Source: Caulobacteraceae bacterium
GTDB lineage: Bacteria > Pseudomonadota > Alphaproteobacteria > Caulobacterales > Aquidulcibacteraceae
Direction of reading: 5' to 3'
DNA length: 64,000 nt
Assembly (NCBI GenBank): GCA_016703335.1
Contig: JADJCG010000001.1
Span: forward strand, 434,001 to 498,000
Below are positions 57,164 through 64,000 of the stretch, one piece after another. Within the stretch, counting starts at the first letter, position 1. Every line of letters begins with the position of its first letter. The position numbers and the translations under genes were made by a program. A model generated the notes under the pieces. That model made no database searches and had not been told where the DNA came from. It saw only the letters and a program-made list of their open reading frames with translations.

Positions 57164-58429
57164 ATGGCCGATACCCCACGCGCGATGAGCGCAGCCGACA
57201 TCGCAGAGTGGCGCAATGGTTGGCGCGTTGCGCTTGGCGCCGGCATCGGCATGGGCACCGGCGTTTCGCTCTATCTCTACGTCGCCAGCATTTTCATCGG
57301 ACCGATCAGCGAAGAGTTCGGCTGGTCGCGCGGCGCGATCAGCTTCGGCTCGATGATGTCGTTCCTGACGGGCGCAGTGACGTTGCCCATCCTCGGACGC
57401 TACCTCGACCGGCTCGGCTTTCGCCGCGTTGCGATCTTTTGCTGCTTCGGGCTCGCGTCCGTGTATGCGCTCAACGCGCTGCAGACCGGCGTGTATGAAA
57501 TCTACATTGCGATGATGATCGCGGGCGGGGTTTTTGGCGGCGGCACCTCCTCCATCATTTACACGCGGCCGGTGATCGCGTCGTTCGCGCGTCAGCGTGG
57601 GCTTGCGCTTGGGATCGCGACAGCCGGCACGTCGATTGCGGCGATGATTGCGCCGCCTTTGCTGATGTACGTGATCACCGAATACGGCTGGCGCCCTGGC
57701 TTCTTTGCGCTGGCGGCTTTGACGGCGTTGATTGGCTTGCCGCTCGCATTGGCGCTGATTGGCAAAGCCAAGGAAGCGACCGCGCATGCGAGCGATGACG
57801 TCGACGATGCGCCGGTGAATGTGCCGGACGTGACGCTGCGCGAAGCGGTGAAGCGTGGGCGGTTTTGGCTGCTGGTTCTCGCGATCGCGTGCATCAACAT
57901 TCCTGGCTCCGGCGTGCTTGGGCAATTGGCGCCGCTGGTGAGCGATACAGGGCTGAACGATGGCGACGTGGCGATTGTCATGTCGATCTACGCGGCGGGC
58001 TTGCTGGTCGGACGTTTGATCACCGGCTTTTCGCTCGATCGCTTTCCGCCGCAATGGGTGGGCGCGATCACGACATTGGTGCCGGCGATTGGCATTGTGC
58101 TCTTGATGATCCCTGAGCCTTCGTTTGCATTGGCGGCGCTCGCTGTGGCGCTGATCGGCGCGCAGCAAGGCGCGGAGGTCGATCTCTTCGCGTATTTCAT
58201 CAGCCGCAGTTTTGGCTTGAAGCATTACGGCTCGATCTTCGGCGTGATCGCGATGGCGGGCGCGATCTCGACGGCGATTGCGTTGGTGTCGTTCGGGAAG
58301 ATTCACGACGCGACGGGATCGTACGATCTCGGGCTGCAGGTTGGTGCGGTGTTGTTCTGTGTTGGCGCGCTGGCGTTTGCGTTGATTGGACGGGAAGCCG
58401 CCGCAGGCTCGGTGGTTGTAACCGCGTAG
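57164..58429 (+). CDS. Major facilitator superfamily transporter (monocarboxylate/OFA-like)
   Basis: 421 residues with twelve predicted helices. Motif A-like GRYLDRLGFRRVAIFC in the second loop; SEEFGWSRGAISFGSMMSFL and RGLALGIATAGTSIAAMIAP are typical of the monocarboxylate and oxalate/formate (OFA) families. The central loop KAKEATAHASDDVDDAPVN is acidic. C-terminal GRLITGFSLDRFPPQW repeats motif A. It probably moves an organic acid with protons across the inner membrane. It is monocistronic. Confidence 0.9.
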   Translation: MADTPRAMSAADIAEWRNGWRVALGAGIGMGTGVSLYLYVASIFIGPISEEFGWSRGAISFGSMMSFLTGAVTLPILGRYLDRLGFRRVAIFCCFGLASVYALNALQTGVYEIYIAMMIAGGVFGGGTSSIIYTRPVIASFARQRGLALGIATAGTSIAAMIAPPLLMYVITEYGWRPGFFALAALTALIGLPLALALIGKAKEATAHASDDVDDAPVNVPDVTLREAVKRGRFWLLVLAIACINIPGSGVLGQLAPLVSDTGLNDGDVAIVMSIYAAGLLVGRLITGFSLDRFPPQWVGAITTLVPAIGIVLLMIPEPSFALAALAVALIGAQQGAEVDLFAYFISRSFGLKHYGSIFGVIAMAGAISTAIALVSFGKIHDATGSYDLGLQVGAVLFCVGALAFALIGREAAAGSVVVTA

Positions 58430-58448
58430 CTCGCGCGTCCGCGCGACA

Positions 58449-58469
58449 CCTTCCCCGCGAGGGGGAAGG
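58449..58469. repeat. REP-like palindrome CCTTCCCCGCGAGGGGGAAGG
   Basis: A GC-rich palindrome of 21 bases (CCTTCCCC, GCGA-containing loop, GGGGAAGG) just after the MFS gene. The same sequence with flanking CGACA recurs at 63161 and a related form at 63065. It is an intergenic repeat family and may act as a terminator. Confidence 0.65.
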
Positions 58470-58558
58470 ATGACAGAGCGAGCTACGGCAACCTCCCCAT
58501 TCCTTTGGCACGATCGGTTGCGGGTCGCTTCCGCCGCGGGAGCGACGGGGCCAGTTGG

Positions 58559-58762
58559 CTACGGCGTGTTTGGCTTTCGCGCCACACGCAGCACGCGACA
58601 GCGCGCGGGGATGTCGTCGATGCATGTGTCGGCGCCGAAGAGTTTGAGCGCGTGCGCTTGTGTGAAAATGCGCACATTGAGACACGTGCCGCAGCGCACG
58701 AGCACGCCGAGCGCGCCGAGCTCAATGGCTTGGCCGAGTGTGTGATAGCCCTTCAGTCCCAT
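58559..58762 (-). CDS. Small cysteine-containing conserved hypothetical
   Basis: 67 residues from ATG 58762. LGQAIELGALGVLVRCGTCL and NVRIFTQAHALKLFGADTCI then DDIPARCRVLRVARK. This resembles short alphaproteobacterial proteins with a CxxC followed by an helix, GxDxxxxDxxxRxRC. A zinc ribbon is possible, though the second Cys pair is incomplete (the expected CxxC is CRVL), so it may be decayed. Role unknown. Confidence 0.45.
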   Translation of the reverse strand: MGLKGYHTLGQAIELGALGVLVRCGTCLNVRIFTQAHALKLFGADTCIDDIPARCRVLRVARKPNTP

Positions 58763-58968
58763 CGCGATCGCAGCTCCATTCTAAGCGCGACCCCATGCGG
58801 GTGGGAGTTCGACGCGGCTAGCCAACCAAGAGCGCTTAGTTTGACTACCCTAAGTTGTTCTGTCGGTTACGGCAGTGTCAGCGATAGGGACCGACCAAGC
58901 AGCTGAACTAAGGAGCGTGTTCGCAGTCCCCACGAGTGATCTTCTCCCAGATTTGACCGTGAAATGGA

Positions 58969-59305
58969 TCATCCTCTAGCGGGCAGATCCACCTTTAGTC
59001 CTCGTCCACGAATTTGACCAACGGTGACTGATATCGCGCCCAACATGTTGCGGCTCGCTACGATTTTCTCAATCGAAATCCCAGCTTCAGCAGCAAGCTT
59101 CGCAATTAGTACGGAACACCCACGATATTTGTCGGAGGGGTTCTGGAACGCTTCGGAGCTCAGGCGCCCAGGCACCGGGCTGAGCGCCCGCGACACGCCA
59201 TTGTCGCGGTACAAGACGAATGACAATGTCGGATGGATCTAGTCCCGCGTGGTCATGCGGAAGCGTGACACCGTCCCCATCAACTGGCGGGCGGTCCAAA
59301 GGCAT
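58969..59305 (-). pseudogene. Small conserved hypothetical, frameshifted
   Basis: From ATG 59305 the frame reads MPLDRPPVDGDGVTLPHDHA then LDPSDIVIRLVPRQW and drifts. Another frame gives GRLSSEAFQNPSDKYRGCSV followed by LIAKLAAEAGISIEKIV and ending VTVGQIRGRGLKVDLPARG at 58969. The two fit one protein of about 110 residues with a one-base shift between about 59160 and 59200. The pattern RLSSxAF..CSVxxAKL is known in small proteins beside mobile or accessory genes. Function unknown. Confidence 0.5.
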
Positions 59306-59311
59306 CTGCCC

Positions 59312-59640
59312 TCACGACAGCCTGTCGATCCACGGAAGCAGTGGTCTAAAGTCGACTGAAAGTTCTCGCTCAAGTTCACTCTTGCCGTCTCGAGCATAGA
59401 ACTCGACCTTGGTCGGGGCGAAAACCACGATCTCCAAATCAATGGACTGCAGATGCCATTCGAATTGCAAGCCGCCGGACACGGTTGGCACCACCGAAGG
59501 CGGGAGTATTGGGTTTGCAAACCGCCGTAAGAAGACGGACCGCATACAGAACAGTCTCGAGCTTTAACTGACGCGCACGGTGGCCATCCCAACCGGCGGG
59601 CAGTCGCAGGTGGTCCTCAAGCTGAAAAGAACAGCCCGGC
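59312..59640 (-). pseudogene. Small conserved hypothetical, frameshifted, no start found
   Basis: One frame carries LRLPAGWDGHRARQLKLETV and LYAVRLLTAVCKPNTPA, the next SVVPTVSGGLQFEWHLQSID then LEIVVFAPTKVEFYARDG, to a stop at 59312. Proteins with LPxGWDGxxA followed by PSVVPTxxGGIQxEWH are frequent in alphaproteobacteria, so this is one gene with a shift near 59500. An in-frame stop lies about 20 bases upstream of the first matching residues and no good start follows it, so the 5' end is lost too. Confidence 0.5.
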
Positions 59641-59767
59641 GCCCAATTCTGAGGTCCAGCTCACTCAAGACAACACGCCGTGCCTCACGAGGGAGAGGGG
59701 ATCACATTTTCCGAGGCTGAGAGAAATCCCTCGTCGAGGCGCTCGCCTGCCAACGCTACCGCTGCAC

Positions 59768-60600
59768 TCACGTTTCCTTCCCCCACGCTTTTTGAGCTTC
59801 ATCTGTTGTTACCGCGATAAACGCGTCGAAAATACCCAGCCTCATCCGTTCCATGAACTCTCTGCTCGCGTTTAGATCAGCGGACTGCGGCGCACCTCTT
59901 CCGACCAATGTCAGCCTGTAAATCGACTCGCCGTCGCTATTCCAAGCGTCCGCAAACTCGATGATATATCGCCCAACAGACTCCCCCTGATCATCCTTGA
60001 TCTCTTGCCTAAACGTGGTTCGCGTATCGCTCGCTGCAAATCGAGGGGCTTTGGCAAAAAGAGAAAAATAGTGCTCGGGCGGAACGACGCTGCCGTCCTC
60101 ACGCCGCGCAGGAAGTTGAGTTTGATGTACGTGACCTCGCACTGGTTCGGCGCGATGGGCCCAAGCTCACTCGTTTCGGCGTAGAGAGCAAGCGTCGTCC
60201 GATGTTATCGAAATAGCGCGCAATCATGGATTCGAAGCGAGGGATACGGTCGACCGCCCGCGGCGACCTTCCGCCAGTTCTGGATGAACGGTCAGGCTGG
60301 AATTGCAGAAGCTCAGATTTGTCATCGGTAAGAAACCAATACCGGCTTGGCATCGGCCCTCTAACAAACTCAAGGTTTACACGAACCCTGAGCGCTCCTT
60401 CCGAAGGTTTCAAATTGCTGCGGAAGCGGCGGATGCTCCTCCAGCTGGCTGAACTCTTCCCGAAACAAACTCCAGACTTCGAAGGCGTTCGTTCCGCGAT
60501 AGTTAACCAGCGGCGCGAATTGGACGCTCAAGACCACCTCGGTGAGCGGCGAATTCTTGAACTCAGGTAAAATTCTGACGTCTGCCATCTGGATATCCAT
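59768..60600 (-). pseudogene. TIGR04255 family protein, multiply frameshifted
   Basis: The start (ATG 60600) gives ILPEFKNSPLTEVVLSVQFA then EEHPPLPQQFETF, the hallmark of TIGR04255 proteins (about 270 residues). The next frames supply RYWFLTDDKSELLQFQPDR, then FIQNWRKVAAGGRPYP, RFESMIARYFD, APNQCEVTYIKLNFLRG, and EDGSVVPPEHYFSLFAKAPR to the stop at 59768. At least five single-base shifts are needed (near 60390, 60290, 60250, 60170 and 60110). That density suggests real decay. The family is sporadic and of unknown function. Confidence 0.7.
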
Positions 60601-60636
60601 ACTTCATATCGTGCTCTTCCTTAAGAAGTGAAGCCC

Positions 60637-61951
60637 TTACCCGCCCTCCATCCCTTCTTCCATCTCGCGCTCCACCCGGAGCGCCGTGAGCTGGTTGCGC
60701 TGTTTGCGCAGCACCTGAAAGCGATAGCCGTGAAACGCGAAGCGTTGGCCTGGGTCGGGGATGGCTTGGGCTTCGTGGATGACGAGGCCGGCGACGGTGA
60801 CGGCTTCTTCGTCGGGCAAATCCCAGTTCATCGCGCGGTTTAGGTCGCGGATCGGGACGGAGCCGTCGACGTTGACGCTGCCATCGGGTTGTTGGCGCAC
60901 GCCGACGACGGCGATGTCGTGCTCGTCTTTGATGTCGCCGACGATCTCTTCCAAGATGTCTTCGAGCGTGACGAGGCCCATGAGCGCGCCGTACTCGTCC
61001 ACCACCAGCGCGAAGTGTTCGCGGCGGCGCAGGAATTCGGCGAGCTGATCTTCGGCGCTGGTTTGCATCGGCGTGAACCAGGCGTTGCGTTTCACGTCGT
61101 TGACGTCGAAGCCGTCGCGGCCGTGTTCGGAAATGGCGCGCAGGAGATCGCGCGCGTGCAGGATGCCGACGATGTTGTCGGGCTCATCCTTGTAAAGCGG
61201 CATGCGCGTGTGCGGCGAGCTCATCGCTTGGGCCAGGATTTCACGCGGCGGCAGATCGATGTCGAGCGCTTTGATGTTCTTGCGGTGGATCATCACGTCG
61301 GCAATGGAAAGCTCGGAGAGATCGAGCGAGCCGCGGACACGGTCACGCGCGCTCATGTCGAGTTCGCCCTGCTCGGCCGAAACGTCGATGATGCTTTCGA
61401 TCTCGGCGCCGGTCAGCACTTCGTGGTGCGAGACTTCTTTGACGCCGAAGAGTTTCAGGACGTTCTTGGAGGCAGCGTTCAAGAGCCAGTTCAGCGGATA
61501 AAAGACGAGGAACGACCAGTGCAGCGGGTACGCAATGAGAAGCGAGACCGGCTCGGGGTTGCGGATGGCGAAGGTCTTCGGGACTTGCTCGCCGATGACG
61601 ATGTGGAGCGAGGAGAAAACCAGGAAGCCGACGATGAAGGCGGTGAGATGGATGCTCTCTTCGCTCATGCCGAGCGGCTGCGAGCAACGGCGTGACGATG
61701 GCGGCGACCGTGGGCTCGCCAACCCAGCCGAGGCCGAGCGAAGCCATGGTGATGCCGAGTTGGCAGCAGGCGAGATAGTGCTCGATGTTGCCGAGGATTT
61801 TCTTGGTGAGTACGGCGCCGAATTTGTCTTCTTCGGCGAGGGAGTCGATGCGGAAGGCGCGCGCTTTCACCAGCGCAAACTCAGCGGCGACGTAAAACGC
61901 ATTGGCGGCGAGCAGCAGAAACGCCACCAGCAAACTTAAATAGGGGTTCAT
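60637..61951 (-). pseudogene. CNNM/CorC (hemolysin-type) membrane protein (single-base frameshift)
   Basis: About 438 residues. The start MNPYLSLLVAFLLLAANAFY has AAEFALVKARAFRIDSLAEE, the CNNM membrane domain. The frame shifts near 61680: AIVTPLL continues as QPLGMSEESIHLTAF. FSSLHIVIGEQVPKTFAIRN follows, then two CBS domains (IADVMIHRKNIKALDIDLPP, VDEYGALMGLVTLEDILEEI) and the CorC_HlyC domain (MNWDLPDEEAVTVAGLVIHE). CNNM/CorC proteins export Mg2+. The start overlaps the aroB stop (ATGA), so it is the third gene of aroK-aroB-CNNM. Confidence 0.88.
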
Positions 61952-63052
61952 CGTGTTTCTTGTTGGAGGAGTGCGAGGACGCGATCGACGGGTGCGTTGC
62001 GATCCATGAACGCTTTGCCGATGCCGCGCGCGAGGATGAGGGTTAGAAGGCCAGCTTCGTTCTTTTTGTCGGCGGCCATGAGGGCGGTGAGCTTTTCTGC
62101 GTCGTAGGGCGCGCCGGGGAGTTTGCGGAGATTGGTGATGAAGCCGGCGCGTTCAAGGTGAGTTTTGACGCGGGCGGCTTCGGCGTCTGTGCAGTGGCCG
62201 AGTTGGGCGGAGAGTTGGAACGCGAGCGCGATGCCGGCGGCGACGGCTTCGCCGTGGAGCAGCGTGCCGTCGTAAGCGGAGTGCGCTTCGAGCGCGTGCG
62301 CGAAGGTGTGGCCGAGATTGAGCAGCGCGCGCACGCCCTGCTCTGTCTCGTCTTGCTCGACGATCCGGGCTTTGAAGCTGATGGCGGTCGCGATGGCGTG
62401 CTGAAGTGCCACGGGTTTGCCGTGGAGGATGGCGGCGGCGTTTTGCTCGCACCAGTCGAAGAAGGCAGCGTCGCCGATGAGCGCCGCTTTGACGATCTCG
62501 GCATAGCCCGCGCGCATCTGGCGATCGTCGAGCGTGGCGAGGACGTCGAGATCGGCAAGGACGAGCTTGGGCTGGTGGATGAGGCCGATGAGGTTTTTGC
62601 CTTCGGGCGTGTCGATCGCGGTTTTGCCGCCGACGCTGGAGTCGACTTGCGCGAGAAGGGTCGTGGGTATCTGCACGAAGTCGACGCCGCGTTTGACGAG
62701 GCCAGCTGCAAGACCCGCTGAGGTCGCCGATGACGCCGCCGCCGAACGCGATGACGAGGTCTTTGCGGCTGATGCCGGCCTGCAAGAGATGGCGCGTCAG
62801 CATTTCGAGGCCGGTGAAGCTCTTGGCGCTTTCGCCGGGTGGCAGCGTGATGGTCCAGTTCTTGATGCCGGCGGCGTCGAGCGATGATGCGAGCGCGGGG
62901 CGATGCAGGCGCGCGACGGTTTCATCCGTCACGATAAAGACGCGGTTGGACGGCGCGAACGGCGCAATGAGTTCGCCGGCGCGCGCGAGAAGATTGGCGC
63001 CGGTGTGAACGTCGTAGCTGCGGGTGGCGAGATTTACGCGGATGGTGTTCAT
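61948..63052 (-). pseudogene. aroB: 3-dehydroquinate synthase (single-base frameshift)
   Basis: About 367 residues. N-terminal NAD-binding part: VFIVTDETVARLH, LPPGESAKSFTGLEMLTRHL, LVIAFGGGVIGDLSG. Then one extra T near 62716; removing it gives LAAGLVKRGVDFVQIPTTLL, QVDSSVGGKTAIDTPEGKNL and, later, LNLGHTFAHALEAHSAYDGT and LLHGEAVAAGIALAF (zinc ligands). It makes 3-dehydroquinate in the shikimate pathway. As the product is needed for aromatic amino acids and no second copy is seen here, I suspect a sequence error, not loss. Confidence 0.92.
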
Positions 63053-63064
63053 GACTCTATCGCG

Positions 63065-63086
63065 CCCCTCCCCTTGCGGGGAGGGG
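63065..63086. repeat. REP-like palindrome, related form
   Basis: CCCCTCCCCTTGCGGGGAGGGG, a palindrome with a short loop just upstream of aroB, followed by TTGGGGTGGGG. It is similar in build to the repeats at 58449 and 63161. Confidence 0.55.
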
Positions 63087-63160
63087 TTGGGGTGGGGTAA
63101 CGGCGGCGCTGTTTCGAAGCTGCTGAGCTGGCGCCCCCATCCGTCGCGCTCCGCACGACA

Positions 63161-63181
63161 CCTTCCCCGCGAGGGGGAAGG
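63161..63181. repeat. REP-like palindrome, second copy of the 58449 element
   Basis: Identical 21-base palindrome to that at 58449-58469, again preceded by CGACA. It lies between aroK and aroB, so it is transcribed in that operon and may act as an mRNA hairpin. Confidence 0.65.
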
Positions 63182-63197
63182 TTTGCTTTGTTGCGCA

Positions 63198-63803
63198 TCA
63201 CGTCACCGCCTGCAGATGTTTGCGCAGCGCTATCAGAATTTGCGCGACAGCGCTGTTATGCGGCCCGCTGCCGGTTTCGATCGTGAGATCGGCTTCGGCG
63301 TAGATGGGGTAACGCTCGTCCATGAGGCGCTGCATCACGGCGCGTGGGTCGGCTTCTTTGAGGAGCGGACGGTGATCGCGTTTGGTGACGCGCTTCATCA
63401 GCACGTCGAGCGGGGCTTTCAGCCAGATCGAGATGGCGCGTTCTTTCATCAGTTCGCGCGTGCGCGGATCGATGAAGGCGCCGCCGCCGGTGGCGAGCAC
63501 GTGTGGTTCGCCGTCGAGCAAGCGCGCGATGACTTGGCGCTCGCCGCGGCGGAATTCACACTCGCCGCGTTCAGCGAAGATGTCTTCGATGGACCGGCCC
63601 GCCGCCGCAACGATCGCTTCGTCGGCGTCGGCGAACGGCAGCGCCAGCGCGTGCGCCAGACGGCGGCCGATCGTGGTCTTGCCTGCCCCCATGAGGCCGA
63701 CAAGCGCCACAGTGCGGCCTGGCGCGATGCCCTCGGCCTGCCGACGCAGTTCGACAGCGGCGTCTATGCGCTCACCGACATCACTGCTTTCCGGCGGAAC
63801 CAC
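63198..63803 (-). CDS. aroK: Shikimate kinase
   Basis: 201 residues from GTG 63803. P-loop VALVGLMGAGKTTIGRRLAH, shikimate-binding ADADEAIVAAAGRSIEDIFA (Asp), LATGGGAFIDPRTRELM and lid Arg in KRDHRPLLKEADP. It phosphorylates shikimate to shikimate-3-phosphate. The N-terminal extension of about 28 residues before the P-loop is common in alphaproteobacteria. It is the first gene of aroK-aroB-CNNM; two REP-like palindromes separate it from aroB. Confidence 0.94.
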   Translation of the reverse strand: MVPPESSDVGERIDAAVELRRQAEGIAPGRTVALVGLMGAGKTTIGRRLAHALALPFADADEAIVAAAGRSIEDIFAERGECEFRRGERQVIARLLDGEPHVLATGGGAFIDPRTRELMKERAISIWLKAPLDVLMKRVTKRDHRPLLKEADPRAVMQRLMDERYPIYAEADLTIETGSGPHNSAVAQILIALRKHLQAVT

Positions 63804-63837
63804 GAATCACCTCAAAAGGTCCGAACAAGGTTAAGGC

Positions 63838-63883
63838 CGGACAAGACTAGAAACTCGCCACATTTTGAGGGCATTCTTGTCCG
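63838..63883. promoter_or_regulatory. Inverted repeat in the divergent promoter of aroK
   Basis: CGGACAAGA (63838-63846) and TCTTGTCCG (63875-63883) are exact 9-base complements 28 bases apart, between aroK and a divergent gene. A near-copy (CCGAACAAGG) lies at 63821. It may be an operator; no T-run follows. Confidence 0.35.
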
Positions 63884-63911
63884 CTCGCAACGGGAGGGGC
63901 CAAACTAGGCG

Positions 63912-64000
63912 ATGTATAAGCGCAGACGCAGACGCTCTTCGTTCAGCAAGCCCGCGCCCGTTTGGGTGCAGCCAGCGCTGATCGGCGTTGGCGCCGTCGT
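63912..64000 (+). CDS. Start of an unidentified gene, cut by the window edge
   Basis: From ATG 63912, about 12 bases after GGGAGGGG, the frame reads MYKRRRRRSSFSKPAPVWVQ and then a hydrophobic PALIGVGAVV up to the edge. A basic start followed by a hydrophobic segment suggests a membrane anchor or signal. It is divergent from aroK. No family can be named. Confidence 0.45.
   Translation, partial: MYKRRRRRSSFSKPAPVWVQPALIGVGAV

Noticed and set aside
58505..58906. A 133-residue plus-strand frame after the MFS gene
   Set aside because: Its composition is Arg/Ala/Glu-rich and typical of a shadow; the minus-strand 67-residue frame in the same place has a conserved pattern.

Overview
The window is about 64 kb of GC-rich, gene-dense DNA from an alphaproteobacterium. 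The best guess is Caulobacterales, near Hyphomonadaceae. This rests on a chpT-cheY-cheR block (ChpT belongs to the CckA/CtrA cell-cycle pathway), an aroK-aroB-CNNM operon, a bacteriophytochrome operon with its own heme oxygenase, a large TonB-dependent receptor and many alphaproteobacterial small conserved proteins. No tRNA, rRNA, CRISPR array, phage gene or transposase was recognised.

Layout. 1-2.5 kb: start of a glycosyltransferase gene, a beta-helix lipoprotein and a broken thioesterase. 2.7-4.2 kb: three small signalling genes. 4.3-9.7 kb: a frameshifted M23 peptidase, divergent from a ydbH-ynbE-ydbL operon (lipid transport between the membranes). 9.8-12.9 kb: heme oxygenase plus bacteriophytochrome (bphO-bphP). 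13-29 kb: mostly metabolic genes (nadE, cysQ, argE, a GST, yejF, an iron-dependent alcohol dehydrogenase), then a secreted S8 protease with a small partner gene. 29.9-45.8 kb is the most interesting part. It is an envelope region holding a TonB receptor, an operon of serine hydrolase, response regulator and sensor kinase, a divergent EF-hand/coiled-coil protein, three tandem 30-residue signal-peptide-like genes each with its own terminator, and the pbpC-alpha-2-macroglobulin pair. 46-57 kb: acyl-CoA synthetase, esterase, decarboxylase, epoxide hydrolase, a DUF885 lipoprotein, a cation/proton antiporter and chpT-cheY-cheR. 57-58.4 kb: an MFS transporter. 58.4-60.6 kb: a decayed island. 60.6-63.8 kb: CNNM protein, aroB and aroK.

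The main candidate for something undescribed is the array at 37.7-38.7 kb. Three diverged but clearly paralogous 30-codon genes encode a signal peptide ending in an AxA cleavage motif, followed by only ten residues of the pattern xxxQAAxxVA. Each gene is followed by a strong intrinsic terminator. A fourth terminator between genes 1 and 2 ends a stretch without a convincing reading frame, which may be a small RNA. A near-ideal CRP-type palindrome lies upstream of gene 1. Secreted peptide signals, or small membrane-active peptides, are both possible.

A caution applies to the whole window. At least a dozen otherwise well-conserved genes, including aroB, carry single-base frameshifts, and pbpC has one in-frame stop. 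This pattern fits residual assembly indels better than true gene loss. The exception is the island at 58.9-60.6 kb, where lesions are several times denser and decay may be real.
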